Both the position numbers and the translations under genes were made by a program. A DNA stretch of 64,000 bases from Pseudoduganella ginsengisoli (GTDB lineage Bacteria; Pseudomonadota; Gammaproteobacteria; Burkholderiales; Burkholderiaceae_D), in contig NZ_WNLA01000002.1 of the NCBI RefSeq assembly GCF_009720865.1, positions 310,001 through 374,000 of the forward strand. The letters run 5' to 3'. Positions 46,454-55,485 of this stretch are shown in pieces. Position 1 is the first letter of the stretch. The number at the start of each line of letters is the position of its first letter. A model generated the notes under the pieces. The model ran no database searches. It was not told the DNA's origin and saw only the letters and a program-made list of their open reading frames with translations.

Positions 46454-47197
46454 ATGCGCCTGTTCATGCCGTCCGCCGCCATGCTGTGCACCCTGCTCAC
46501 CGTGGGACCAGGCGTGCGCGCGCAGGAAGCCGCCCCGCTGCTGATCGGGTCCACCACCGTGGACCGCGCATCACGCGCGATGGCGATCGAAGTGGTGGAA
46601 GAAGCGTACCGGCGCGCGCACGTGCCGATCCGGATCAAGCCCTACCCCACCAGCCGGCGGCTGGCGATGGCCCGCGACGGCAGCCTCGATGCGCTGACGG
46701 CGGCCGTGCCGATTACGGAAATGGCCAGGTCGGGTCCCGTGGACGACTTGATCCAGCTGCCGCTGCCCATCGCGCACGAAGAAGTCGTCGTGTTCAGCAC
46801 GCGCAGCCTGACCTTCACCGTGCAAGGATACGACAGCCTGATGCCCTATTCCGTCGGCTACGTGCTGGGCATCCCGACGCTGTCGGCGCGCCTGGCCAAA
46901 CTTCACACGGATACGGCAGTCAACAATGAATTACTGCTGAAAAAACTGGCGCATGGCCGCACCCAGGTGGCAGTCGACTTCCGGTCCACGCAATGCCTGG
47001 TCAAAGAATTAAATTTGCAAAACGTACAAATGCTGGCGCCGCCATTGGAAGTGTTCGATCTGTATCACTACCTGCACAAGCGCCACGCAAAACTGGCCGT
47101 GCGCATTGAAAAAATACTGGCGGAAATGCGGGCGGACGGCACCATCAGCCGTATCCATGACAGCGTCAAAGCCCGTTACGACAAGCGCTGCACGTAA
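46454..47197 (+). CDS. Periplasmic solute-binding-like protein (family 3 type), orphan
   Basis: 247 residues from the ATG at 46454 (MRLFMPSAAMLCTLL), which places a signal peptide with cleavage near VRA at the N-terminus; a start at 46364 would run through the terminator. The body resembles the extracellular solute-binding protein family 3: AIEVVEEAYRRAHVPIRIKP, SRRLAMARDGSLDALTAAVP, HEEVVVFSTRSLTF, VGYVLGIPTLSARLAKLHTD and LVKELNLQNVQML. No ABC permease or ATPase is adjacent, so it may be a sensor-type or orphan binding protein. Confidence 0.82.
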   Translation: MRLFMPSAAMLCTLLTVGPGVRAQEAAPLLIGSTTVDRASRAMAIEVVEEAYRRAHVPIRIKPYPTSRRLAMARDGSLDALTAAVPITEMARSGPVDDLIQLPLPIAHEEVVVFSTRSLTFTVQGYDSLMPYSVGYVLGIPTLSARLAKLHTDTAVNNELLLKKLAHGRTQVAVDFRSTQCLVKELNLQNVQMLAPPLEVFDLYHYLHKRHAKLAVRIEKILAEMRADGTISRIHDSVKARYDKRCT

Positions 47198-47299
47198 TCC
47201 GCACCATGAAATCCTGCTAAAAATCCGGCTCACTTTAGGAACATAAACTAGCTATTCACAAATAGACTAGCAAAATTTCCTACCCGTCAGAGCCATCAC

Positions 47300-48406
47300 G
47301 TGAATACTCCAGAAAGCCGCTGCGGCGCAGTCCTCACCATCGACCTGGCCGCGATTGCCGCGAATTACCGCTTGCTGCAACAGCGCGTGGGCCCTGCCGC
47401 CTGTTCCGCCGTGATGAAAGCCGATGCGTATGGGCTGGGCGCCGCACAGGTGGCGCCCGTGCTGCGGCAGGCGGGCTGCCGCCACTTCTTCGTGGCGCAC
47501 CTGGAAGAAGGCATTGCGCTGCGCAAGGTGCTGCGCGGCGATGAAACCGTCTACGTGCTGCATGGCGCACCGCCGGGTGCGGAAATGGATATGCTGGAAT
47601 TCCGCCTGGTTCCCGTGTTGAACAGCCAGCAGCAATTGACGGCATGGCAAGGGGCCGCGCGCCAGTTGGGGCGCCGCCTGCCCGCCATCGTGCAAGTGGA
47701 TTCCGGCATGTCGCGCATGGGTATGCCGCCTGCGGAAGTGGACGCATGGCTGGCACAGCAAGACCCGAAGGCGGGACTGGACTTGCACTATGTGATGAGC
47801 CACCTGGCCGTGGCCGATGAACCGGACCATCCTTTCAACCGCGAACAGTTGGCGCGGTTTACCGCCATCCGTGCGCGGCTGGGCAACATCCCCGGCTCGC
47901 TGGCCAATTCGTCCGGCATTTTCCTGGGGCCGGACTATCACTTCGGCCTGGCCCGCCCCGGCGTCGCCCTGTATGGCGGCAATCCGCTGCCCGGATCGGC
48001 CAATCCCATGCAGCCCGTCGTAACCTTGCAGGGCCGGGTGGTCCAGGCCCGCACCATCGCAGCCGGCGACTATGTCGGCTATGCGCTGTCGTACCAGGCG
48101 CCCGCTGAGCGTACGATTGCCACCGTGTCGGTCGGCTACGCGGATGGCTGGCTGCGCCACTTGAGCAACAAGGGCCATGTGCTGATCGGCGGCGCGCGCG
48201 CGCCTGTCGTGGGCCGCGTGTCAATGGACAGCATGACCGTGGACGTGACGGGGATCGCGCCATCGCTGGTCACGGCGGGGGCGCTGGTGGATTTGCTGTC
48301 GCCTGAGCAGACGGTCGATGACGTGGCGGCGCTGGCCGGCACCATCGGCTATGAAATCCTTACCAGCCTGGGACAGCGCTACCACCGCCGCTATATCGGG
48401 GATTGA
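47300..48406 (+). CDS. Alanine racemase
   Basis: 368 residues from a GTG at 47300; no in-frame ATG gives the conserved N-terminus. The PLP Lys is in AVMKADAYGLGA (K40), VDSGMSRMGMP lies near 134, the second catalytic base is the last Tyr of YVGYALSY (Y265) and SVGYADGW follows. It interconverts L- and D-alanine, supplying D-alanine for peptidoglycan or, as DadX, catabolising alanine. The pyruvate:amino acid transaminases in the window make L-alanine, so a catabolic role is possible. An imperfect inverted repeat (CTAGCTATT / AATAGACTAG, 47248-47270) lies upstream. Confidence 0.94.
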   Translation: MNTPESRCGAVLTIDLAAIAANYRLLQQRVGPAACSAVMKADAYGLGAAQVAPVLRQAGCRHFFVAHLEEGIALRKVLRGDETVYVLHGAPPGAEMDMLEFRLVPVLNSQQQLTAWQGAARQLGRRLPAIVQVDSGMSRMGMPPAEVDAWLAQQDPKAGLDLHYVMSHLAVADEPDHPFNREQLARFTAIRARLGNIPGSLANSSGIFLGPDYHFGLARPGVALYGGNPLPGSANPMQPVVTLQGRVVQARTIAAGDYVGYALSYQAPAERTIATVSVGYADGWLRHLSNKGHVLIGGARAPVVGRVSMDSMTVDVTGIAPSLVTAGALVDLLSPEQTVDDVAALAGTIGYEILTSLGQRYHRRYIGD

Positions 48407-48492
48407 TACGCTGGACGCGGCCCCGCGTATGAACCGCGCGGCCCCGGCATATACAATGACGCCTCCGTGAATTCATTAATTTTATTCATACC

Positions 48493-49392
48493 ATGGCTGT
48501 CCGCCTGCCACCTCTGCAAAGCTTGCTTGCATTTGAAGCCACGGCCCGGCTGGGCGGCCTGTCCCGCGCGGCGGACGAGCTGTCGCTGACGCAGTCGGCC
48601 ATCAGCCATCAAATCCACAACCTGGAACAATGGGTCGGCCAGCCGCTGTTCAAGCGCATCGGCCGCGGCGTCAAGCTGACGGCTGCCGGTGAATTATTCA
48701 ACGCGACCGTGCGCAGCACGCTGAAAACCCTGCTCGACGGGCGGGAACGGATCGAACCTTACCGCAATCCCAATTCCGCCATCGTCGCCTGTTCCGCCGA
48801 CATTGCCAGCGGCTGGCTGGCGCCACGGCTGGGTCAATTGCGCGCGCTGTATCCCGGCATGGAAATCTGGCTCGTCACGCAAGATGAAAAGCCGGAAATT
48901 GACCGTATCGACCTGGATTTGCTGATTTCCGCCGAGCGGGTGGAAACCGGCGACGCCACGTCCGTGCCCCTGTTCGATGACGAAGCCGTGGCCGTGTGCA
49001 GCCCGGAAATGGCTTTGCTGTGGCGCGCCCTGCCCCTGGCGGACTTGCTGCGCGCCGCGCCCCTCATTGTCGATGAACGCCATCCGGAATGGGCGCTGTC
49101 CTTGCGCGGCAGCGAGCCGGAAGCCGGCACGCCGCAGCGCAGCGTCATGGTGTACGACAGCCGCCTGCTGCTCGACAGCGCAATGGCCGGCCTGGGTATC
49201 GCCATGGTGTCGCGCGCCGCCGCCGATGCGGCGCTGCGGCGCGGCCTGGTGGCGGCGTTGCCGCAAATCCCCGCCATCCCGCTGCCCGGGCTGTGGCTGA
49301 CCACATCCCGCCTGCCCGCCCGCACCCCCGCAGTGGGGCAAGTGTATGACTGGCTGCGCAAGGCGGCAGCCAGAAGCTATGAAAATAACTAA
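48493..49392 (+). CDS. LysR-family regulator, GcvA-like
   Basis: 299 residues. N-terminus LPPLQSLLAFEATARLGGLS and SLTQSAISHQIHNLEQWVG form the winged helix typical of the GcvA subgroup, followed by the periplasmic-binding-like effector domain. It lies just upstream of, and in the same direction as, the agmatinase gene (86-base gap), so it may regulate agmatinase or the neighbouring polyamine genes. The ATG at 48493 follows an AT-rich stretch with no strong ribosome site. Confidence 0.9.
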   Translation: MAVRLPPLQSLLAFEATARLGGLSRAADELSLTQSAISHQIHNLEQWVGQPLFKRIGRGVKLTAAGELFNATVRSTLKTLLDGRERIEPYRNPNSAIVACSADIASGWLAPRLGQLRALYPGMEIWLVTQDEKPEIDRIDLDLLISAERVETGDATSVPLFDDEAVAVCSPEMALLWRALPLADLLRAAPLIVDERHPEWALSLRGSEPEAGTPQRSVMVYDSRLLLDSAMAGLGIAMVSRAAADAALRRGLVAALPQIPAIPLPGLWLTTSRLPARTPAVGQVYDWLRKAAARSYENN

Positions 49393-49478
49393 TAGGTTGA
49401 ACGATATCCTTCGTTATACCTGCGTCTCCCGGCCCGACATAATGGGTTTCCCAAAATACCCGCAAAGGAGACCGAACC

Positions 49479-50444
49479 ATGCACCAGGAGATCAAGGGCG
49501 ACAGTGCTTTCCGCCGCCACGCGCTGCACGGCGCATCCCATGAAAACACGTTTGCCGGCGCGCTCAGCTTCATGCGCCGCAATTACAGCCGCAACCTGGA
49601 AGGCGTCGACGTGGCGGTATCCGGCATTCCGCTGGACCTGGCCACGACTTTCCGTCCCGGCGCCCGCCTGGGCCCGGCCGCCGTGCGCGCCGCCAGCGTG
49701 CAAATGCCGAACCTGAAAGCGTTCCCTTGGGGCTTCGATCCTTTCGACCACCTGGCCGTGATTGATTACGGCGATTGCTGGATCGATCCGCACAATCCGC
49801 TGACCATCCCCGGCGCCATTGCCGGCCACGCGCGCACCATCCTCGCCAGCGGCGCGAAAATGCTGACCTTGGGCGGCGACCACTTCATCACCTACCCGCT
49901 GCTGAAAGCGCACGCGGAAAAGTATGGCAAGCCGCTGTCGCTGATCCACTTCGATGCGCACTGCGATACGTGGCCCGATGACAATCCGCACTCGCTGAAC
50001 CACGGCACCATGTTTTACAAGGCCGTCAAGGAAGGGTTGATCGATCCCGCCACGTCGGTGCAAATTGGCCTGCGCACGTGGAACGAGGATTTCATGGGCA
50101 TCAATGTCATCGATGCGCCGTGGGTGCATGCGCATGGCCAGCAAGCCACCCTGGAGCGCATCCTCGACATTGTCGGCCAGCGGCCCGCTTACCTGACGTT
50201 TGATATCGACTGCCTCGATCCGGCATTCGCGCCCGGCACCGGCACGCCTGTCGCGGGCGGCCTCAGTTCCGCGCAAGCGCTGCACATCGTGCGCGGCATG
50301 ACGCCGCTGAACCTGGTAGGGATGGATGTGGTGGAAGTGTCGCCGCCGTTTGACAACAGTGAAGTGACGGCGCTGGCGGCAGCGCACCTGGCAGTGGAAA
50401 TGCTGTGCGTGCTGCGGCAGCAAAAAGTCGCGGGCAAGCTGTAA
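49479..50444 (+). CDS. speB: Agmatinase
   Basis: 321 residues, AAAGGAGACCGAACC before the ATG. The arginase-superfamily manganese ligands are all present: GGDHF (His near 135), HFDAHCDT near 157-164 and DIDCLDPAFAPGTGTP near 242. Blocks such as NHGTMFYKAVKEGLIDP and TFDIDCLDPAFAPGTGTPVA follow E. coli SpeB more closely than guanidinobutyrases. It hydrolyses agmatine to putrescine and urea in the cytosol, feeding the putrescine operon that converges on it. AACGATATCCTTCGTT (49400-49415) upstream is a short inverted repeat of unknown role. Confidence 0.94.
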   Translation: MHQEIKGDSAFRRHALHGASHENTFAGALSFMRRNYSRNLEGVDVAVSGIPLDLATTFRPGARLGPAAVRAASVQMPNLKAFPWGFDPFDHLAVIDYGDCWIDPHNPLTIPGAIAGHARTILASGAKMLTLGGDHFITYPLLKAHAEKYGKPLSLIHFDAHCDTWPDDNPHSLNHGTMFYKAVKEGLIDPATSVQIGLRTWNEDFMGINVIDAPWVHAHGQQATLERILDIVGQRPAYLTFDIDCLDPAFAPGTGTPVAGGLSSAQALHIVRGMTPLNLVGMDVVEVSPPFDNSEVTALAAAHLAVEMLCVLRQQKVAGKL

Positions 50445-50465
50445 CCGGCGGCACGTATCAGCCAA

Positions 50466-50485
50466 ATGGGAGGCATGCCTCCCAT
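50466..50485. terminator. Perfect palindrome at a convergent gene junction (possible bidirectional terminator)
   Basis: ATGGGAGGCATGCCTCCCAT is an exact 20-bp palindrome in the 57-base gap between the agmatinase stop and the stop of the M20-type hydrolase. It shares the GGGAGG-CATG-CCTCCC plan with the palindrome at 20789-20806. Confidence 0.5.
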
Positions 50486-50501
50486 TACCCTGTCACAGCG
50501 G

Positions 50502-51767
50502 TCACGCCGCATTGCGCTCCTGTAGTTCGCCACGCACTGTTCCCGCGCTGGCCAGCATGGCCGACAGCAAGACCTGGCAACCCGCCGCCAGGTGTTCCGG
50601 CTTCGCATCCTCAATTTCATTGTGGCTGACGCCATCCTTGCAAGGCACGAAAATCATGGCAGTGGGCGCCACGCCCGCCACATAGACGGCGTCATGCCCC
50701 GCCCCCGTCACGATATCCATATGGCTCAAGCCTTCCAGCACGGCCGCGGCGCGGACTTGCTGCACCAGGCGCGGGTCGAACGGCGTCGGCGCAAAATACT
50801 GCACGTCGTCCAGCTTCACATCCACGCCAAACTCGCTGGCAATATCCGTGCACGCGCGGCGCAGGCATGCATCCATTTTCGCCAGCATGGCCGCGTCCTG
50901 GTGCCGCAAGTCCACAGTGAACGAGACGCGGCCCGGTATCACGTTGCGCGAGCCGGGGTGCACATCGAGCACACCGACCGTGCCTCGCCCGTGCGGCTGG
51001 AAAGCATTGGCAATGCGGATGGCTTCCTGCACCAGGTAAGTTGACGCCAGCAGCGCATCCTTGCGCACGGCCATCGGCGTCGGCCCCGCGTGCATTTCCA
51101 TGCCCGTCACCGTGACGTCATACCAGCGCAGGCCCAGCGATCCCGTCACGACGCCGATTACCTTGTCTTTCGCTTCCAGCACGGGGCCCTGTTCGATATG
51201 CGCTTCAAAGTACGCGGCAGGCGGGCGCGCATCGGCCGGCGCACTGCCCGCATAGCCTATCGCGGCCAGTTCATCGCGCACGGACTTGCCATCGCTGTCG
51301 CGCGCATCGAGCGCCTGCTGCAGCGGGAAGCGTCCGCTGTAGACGCCGGAACCCATCATGACAGGCACGAAGCGTGAACCTTCTTCATTGGTCCAGATCG
51401 CCAGTTCCAGCGGTGCTTGCGTCGCGATGCCGTGCTCATTCAACGTGCGCATCACTTCCAGTCCGGCCAGCACGCCATAGCAGCCGTCGAACTTGCCGCC
51501 GGTCGGCTGGGTATCGATATGACTGCCCGTCATGACGGGCGCCAGCGCGCTGTCCCTCCCCGCTCGGCGGCCAAAGACATTGCCGATCTGGTCGACCCGC
51601 ACCTCCAGGCCCGCCTGTTTCATCCAGCCCACCACCAGGTCGCGGCCCTGCCCATCCAGCGCCGTCAGCGCCAGCCGGCAATTGCCGCCTTTTTCCGTCG
51701 CGCCGATTGCGGCCAGGTCCATCAGCGATTGCCACAGGCGCGCGCTATTGATTGCCAATTGCTGCAT
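50502..51767 (-). CDS. M20-family Zn-dependent amidase: N-carbamoyl-amino-acid hydrolase / beta-ureidopropionase type
   Basis: 421 residues from the ATG at 51767 (GAGAGGAAGACT upstream). Metal-binding and structural motifs of the hydantoinase/carbamoylase (HyuC, AllC, PydB) branch are visible: TGSHIDTQPTGGKFDG near 79-94, IWTNEEGSRFVPVMMGSGVY near 122, YFEAHIEQGPVLE near 185, EMHAGPTPMAVRKDAL near 219 and GAGHDA near 367. Such enzymes cleave N-carbamoyl groups, releasing CO2 and NH3. As the last gene of a polyamine operon it probably acts on an N-carbamoyl omega-amino acid such as 4-ureidobutyrate; N-carbamoyl-beta-alanine is the main alternative. Confidence 0.9.
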   Translation of the reverse strand: MQQLAINSARLWQSLMDLAAIGATEKGGNCRLALTALDGQGRDLVVGWMKQAGLEVRVDQIGNVFGRRAGRDSALAPVMTGSHIDTQPTGGKFDGCYGVLAGLEVMRTLNEHGIATQAPLELAIWTNEEGSRFVPVMMGSGVYSGRFPLQQALDARDSDGKSVRDELAAIGYAGSAPADARPPAAYFEAHIEQGPVLEAKDKVIGVVTGSLGLRWYDVTVTGMEMHAGPTPMAVRKDALLASTYLVQEAIRIANAFQPHGRGTVGVLDVHPGSRNVIPGRVSFTVDLRHQDAAMLAKMDACLRRACTDIASEFGVDVKLDDVQYFAPTPFDPRLVQQVRAAAVLEGLSHMDIVTGAGHDAVYVAGVAPTAMIFVPCKDGVSHNEIEDAKPEHLAAGCQVLLSAMLASAGTVRGELQERNAA

Positions 51768-51777
51768 AGTCTTCCTC

Positions 51778-53268
51778 TCATTCATCCAGCTTGATCCACG
51801 TGGTTTTCAATTCCGTGTATTTGTCGAACGCGTGCAGCGACTTGTCCCGCCCGTTGCCGGACTGCTTATAGCCGCCAAACGGCACCGTGATGTCGTCTTG
51901 TGCATACTGGTTGACGTGCACGGTGCCCGCCCGCAGTGCGCGGGCCGCCTTGTGCGCCTTGCGCAAGTCCGACGTCCAGATGCCGGCCTGCAGCCCGTAC
52001 GTGGTGGCGTTGGCCTGGCGGATCGCGTCATCGAGGTCCGTGAAACTGAACACGGCCAGCACCGGCCCGAAGATTTCTTCGCGGGCGATGCGCATGCCCG
52101 GCTCGACCCCGTCAAACAGCGCTGGCGTCACGTAATAGCCGCCGCTGCCGACAGACACTTGCTCGCCGCCCGCCAGCAGGCGCGCACCCTCTTCCTTGCC
52201 GGAAGCGATATACCCCAGCACGCCGCGCAACTGCGTCTGGTCGACAATGGCGCCCATCACGGTGGACGGATCGAGCGGGTCGCCCGGCGCATAATCCGGC
52301 ATCAGCGCCAGCGCCTGTTCGATGAAGCGTTCCTTGATGGACGCTTCGACATACAGGCGCGAAGGCGCATTGCAGCTTTCACCCTGGTTGAAAAACACGG
52401 CGCCCAATGCGCCTTTGACCGCCGCATCGAAGTCGGGACAGTCGGCGCACACGATATTGGGCGACTTGCCGCCCAGCTCCGTCCACACGCGCTTCAAATT
52501 CGACTGGCCGCCGTATTGCATGATTTTCTTGCCCACGGCCGTCGATCCCGTAAAGCCCAGGCAATCGACATCCATGTGCAGCGCCAGCGCGCTGCCCGCT
52601 TCATCGCCAAAACCGGGCAGCACATTGAAAACGCCGGGCGGTATGCCTGCCTGCAGCGCCAGGTCGGCCAGCCGCAGCGCCGACAGCGGCGACTTTTCAG
52701 ACGGTTTTAAAATCACGCTGTTGCCGGCCGCCAGCGCCGGGGCAATCTTCCACGCCGCCATCAGCAAGGGATAATTCCACGGCACGATGGCTGCCACCAC
52801 GCCCACGGCTTCGCGCGTGACCAGCGCCAATGTGCCGGCGCCCGTCGGGGCGATTTCGCCGTATAGCTTGTCGATCGCTTCGCCATACCAGCGCACGCAA
52901 TTGGCGGCGGCTTCCACGTCGACCGAGCGGCTGTACTGGACCGGCTTGCCCATATCCAGCGTTTCCAGCAGCGCCAGTTCATCGCCATGTTCCACCATCA
53001 GTTCCACCAGGCGGATCAAATGGCGCTTGCGCTGTGCCGGCGCCTGGGCGGCCCAGCGCCCGTCATCAAACGCTTGCCGCGCCACGGCGACGGCCACGTC
53101 AACGTCAGCCGCTTCGCAGCGCGCCACGTGGGCCAGCAAGCGGCCATCGATGGGCGAGCGCGTTTCAAACGTGCGGCCCGACAGCGCCGCTACCCGATCG
53201 CCATTGATGAAGGCGCGGCCATCCATGGCCAGCGCCGCCGCGCGCTGGCGCCATACAGTATTTGTCAT
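51778..53268 (-). CDS. puuC: Aldehyde dehydrogenase, PuuC-like (aminobutyraldehyde type)
   Basis: 496 residues. It has the NAD(P)-dependent aldehyde dehydrogenase pattern with VVAAIVPWNYPLLMAAWKIA near 158, GFTGSTAVGKKIMQYGGQSN near 240, the Glu in TELGGKSPN and the catalytic Cys in NQGESCNAPSR near 299. The N-terminus (AFINGDRV, TFETRSPIDGRLLAHVARC) and C-terminus (GGYKQSGNGRDKSLHAFDKY) follow the PuuC/KauB group that oxidises gamma-aminobutyraldehyde or its acylated forms. It sits after the porin and before the carbamoylase-type gene in the polyamine operon, so it oxidises the aldehyde made by the SpuC-type aminotransferase. Confidence 0.92.
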   Translation of the reverse strand: MTNTVWRQRAAALAMDGRAFINGDRVAALSGRTFETRSPIDGRLLAHVARCEAADVDVAVAVARQAFDDGRWAAQAPAQRKRHLIRLVELMVEHGDELALLETLDMGKPVQYSRSVDVEAAANCVRWYGEAIDKLYGEIAPTGAGTLALVTREAVGVVAAIVPWNYPLLMAAWKIAPALAAGNSVILKPSEKSPLSALRLADLALQAGIPPGVFNVLPGFGDEAGSALALHMDVDCLGFTGSTAVGKKIMQYGGQSNLKRVWTELGGKSPNIVCADCPDFDAAVKGALGAVFFNQGESCNAPSRLYVEASIKERFIEQALALMPDYAPGDPLDPSTVMGAIVDQTQLRGVLGYIASGKEEGARLLAGGEQVSVGSGGYYVTPALFDGVEPGMRIAREEIFGPVLAVFSFTDLDDAIRQANATTYGLQAGIWTSDLRKAHKAARALRAGTVHVNQYAQDDITVPFGGYKQSGNGRDKSLHAFDKYTELKTTWIKLDE

Positions 53269-53281
53269 GGCAATCCCCTTG

Positions 53282-54646
53282 TTAAAAGCTGAACACGACG
53301 GCCGTGCCCATCAGCGTATTGTTCTTGTCGTAGCGGCGGGTGGCGGTGTCGTAAAACACATGCTGGTCCGCGAAATCGCGCCGCACTTCCAGCTTGAACA
53401 TGGCGTTGGCCGACAAGCCATAATTCAGCGCCAAGGTCAGCGCGCTGCGGTTGGCGCCCCGGTTCGAATCGGCAATCAAGCCAGTGGCGTTATCGATGCC
53501 GGGCCCGAAGCCGTTGCGGTAATCGCCGCACGGCGTGGGGCCGGATGCCGCCATGCACATACCGCCGGGCAGCAGATTCGCCGTGCCGCCGCCATTCTTG
53601 CCATTGCGGATATGTTCAGCGCGCACGATCCCCTCCAGCAGCGGCGTGAATTTATAGGCTACCAGCGCGCCAACGCCGGTCCAGCGGCTGTCGCGCCCAT
53701 CAAAGCTCATACCCTTCGTGCTGCCCGCTTCGATCTGTCCCTGGAAAGTCCAGTCGGCGCGGCTGTAAAACGCATCCACGTCGATATGGCGGACATTCAT
53801 GCTGGCGCCGGTTTTGCCGATCACGCCGGACATGCCGATGCCCCAGTATTCGCCCGGGATATAGTCGGCGCGGAAGTGCAGCCCGGGCGCACGGCGGTCC
53901 GTCACGCGGCCGTTATTCAAGTTGCCCAGCGTGGCCTTGAAATCCCACGCCGTGCCGACGTAGTGTTCATAGCCGATGCCGGTGATGAAGGCGGCAGGTT
54001 CCGTGAAATCAAAGAACAGGTTATCCGTAATGGTTTTCTTTTGCGTCGGCAGCTGGAATTCATAGCCGGACCATGGACCGATCTGGCCCAGGTAAAACTT
54101 GTCCTTGCCAATGCCGCTGGGCAGCGTCATGTAAGCCTGGTTGACCAGCGAGCCCACATTGAACCCCGCCGCGTCGCCATAACTCTTGGCCGGCATCAGT
54201 TCCATCACCCATTTGGCGCCGCCTTCCACTTCTTTTTCAAAGCGCACCATGCCGGTGCCAAAGAAGCCATTGTCGTACGCGTACACGGCCGATTCGCCGG
54301 GTGCGCTGCCATCGCGGTTGACGTCGCTGAATTTTTTCATGAACACGGCGCTGCCCGTGTGCTGGCGGCGGTTGACGATATACGTCGGGTCGATAAAGCC
54401 GGATATCTTCAAGCCTTTCAAGCCGCTCGCCTCCAGGCGTTCGTCGAGCGAATCGGTCTTTTCCCGCACGCGGAAGAACTCCAGGCGCGGCATGTCCGGT
54501 TCCGCATCCTGCGCCGGCGTTTGCAACTGTTTCAATTGCGCTTTCAGTGCATCGATTTCGCCCTGCAGCGTTTGCAAAGTCTGCGCACCGGCGGCGGCAG
54601 GAAAGGCCATGGCCACTGCGATGGCCAGTTGTTTAATGGTTTGCAT
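53282..54646 (-). CDS. Outer-membrane beta-barrel porin (DUF3138-like) of the polyamine operon
   Basis: 454 residues with AAGGAGACACC before the ATG. After a signal peptide (AGA near 21) comes a coiled-coil stretch (TLQGEIDALKAQLKQLQTP), as in trimeric porins of the OprP/DUF3138 kind, then beta strands with alternating aromatic residues (KISGFIDPTYIVNRRQHTGS, GTGMVRFEKEVEGGAKWVME, FYLGQIGPWSGYEFQLP) and a final Phe (TAVVFSF). I recall DUF3138 porins next to putrescine ABC transporters in Burkholderiales. It probably admits polyamines through the outer membrane. It starts 32 bases after potI. Confidence 0.85.
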   Translation of the reverse strand: MQTIKQLAIAVAMAFPAAAGAQTLQTLQGEIDALKAQLKQLQTPAQDAEPDMPRLEFFRVREKTDSLDERLEASGLKGLKISGFIDPTYIVNRRQHTGSAVFMKKFSDVNRDGSAPGESAVYAYDNGFFGTGMVRFEKEVEGGAKWVMELMPAKSYGDAAGFNVGSLVNQAYMTLPSGIGKDKFYLGQIGPWSGYEFQLPTQKKTITDNLFFDFTEPAAFITGIGYEHYVGTAWDFKATLGNLNNGRVTDRRAPGLHFRADYIPGEYWGIGMSGVIGKTGASMNVRHIDVDAFYSRADWTFQGQIEAGSTKGMSFDGRDSRWTGVGALVAYKFTPLLEGIVRAEHIRNGKNGGGTANLLPGGMCMAASGPTPCGDYRNGFGPGIDNATGLIADSNRGANRSALTLALNYGLSANAMFKLEVRRDFADQHVFYDTATRRYDKNNTLMGTAVVFSF

Positions 54647-54678
54647 GGTGTCTCCTTGTTGTTGTCACTTCGTTTTCA

Positions 54679-55485
54679 TCAAGCCGACTGGCGGCGCAGG
54701 CGTTCGGCGCGCGCCTTGTAGAGGGTGGACAGGATCACGGCGGCGCTGACCACCAGCACGGTCAACGTGGCGACCGCATTGACGCGGGGGTCGAGCCCCA
54801 GCCGTGCGCGCGAAAAAATCACGGTCGGCATGGTGGAATAGCCGGGCCCGGACAGGAAGCCGGACAGCACCACGTTGTCCAGCGACAGCGTGAAGGCCAG
54901 CAGCCAGGCCGAGACCAGCGCTTGCGCCAGGTTGGGCAGCGTCACGAGGAAAAATACCTGGTGCGGCTTGCAGCCCAGGTCCATCGCGGCTTCCGCATAC
55001 GATGGATTCATTTCCCGCAAGCGCGACTGGATCACCACCGTGGCATACGCCATGCCCAGCACCGTGTGGCCGATGCACACGGTCGCCATGCCGCGCTGGG
55101 GAAAGCCGAACCACCGTTCGACCGACACCAGCATCAGCAGCAGCGACAAGCCGATGATCACTTCCGGCATCACCAGCGGCGCGCTGGCCATGCCGTTGAA
55201 CAGCGCCCGTCCCGCAAAGCGGCGGTAATGGCTGAGGACAAACGCCGCCAGCGTGCCAAGCACCACCGATGCCGTGGCCGACAGCACGGCAATACGCAGC
55301 GACAAGCCGAAAGCGGCGCCCAGTTCCACGTCGGCCAGCAGCGCCGTGTACCACTGCCACGTAAAGCCCGACCACACCATGCTCTGGCGCGCGCTGTTAA
55401 AGGAAAACACGACCAGGACGGCAATCGGCAAGTACAGGAACGCATAGCTGGCCGACAGCCAGCCCTTGGACAGCAGGGTTTTCAT
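54679..55485 (-). CDS. potI: Putrescine/spermidine ABC transporter permease
   Basis: 268 residues from the ATG at 55485, which overlaps the potH stop (ATGA). Six predicted helices; the cytoplasmic EAA loop that contacts the ATPase reads SYAEAAMDLGCKPHQVFFLV near 165. The N-terminus (SASYAFLYLPIAVLVVFSFN) and LSLDNVVLSGFLSGPGYSTM follow PotC/PotI permeases. It forms the channel with PotH in the inner membrane. The C-terminus ends in a short Arg-rich tail. Confidence 0.93.
   Translation of the reverse strand: MKTLLSKGWLSASYAFLYLPIAVLVVFSFNSARQSMVWSGFTWQWYTALLADVELGAAFGLSLRIAVLSATASVVLGTLAAFVLSHYRRFAGRALFNGMASAPLVMPEVIIGLSLLLMLVSVERWFGFPQRGMATVCIGHTVLGMAYATVVIQSRLREMNPSYAEAAMDLGCKPHQVFFLVTLPNLAQALVSAWLLAFTLSLDNVVLSGFLSGPGYSTMPTVIFSRARLGLDPRVNAVATLTVLVVSAAVILSTLYKARAERLRRQSA

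Noticed and set aside
47248..47270. Inverted repeat CTAGCTATT / AATAGACTAG upstream of alanine racemase
   Set aside because: The arms are imperfect and offset by one base, and no promoter boxes or regulator gene support it. Kept only as a note in the racemase entry.
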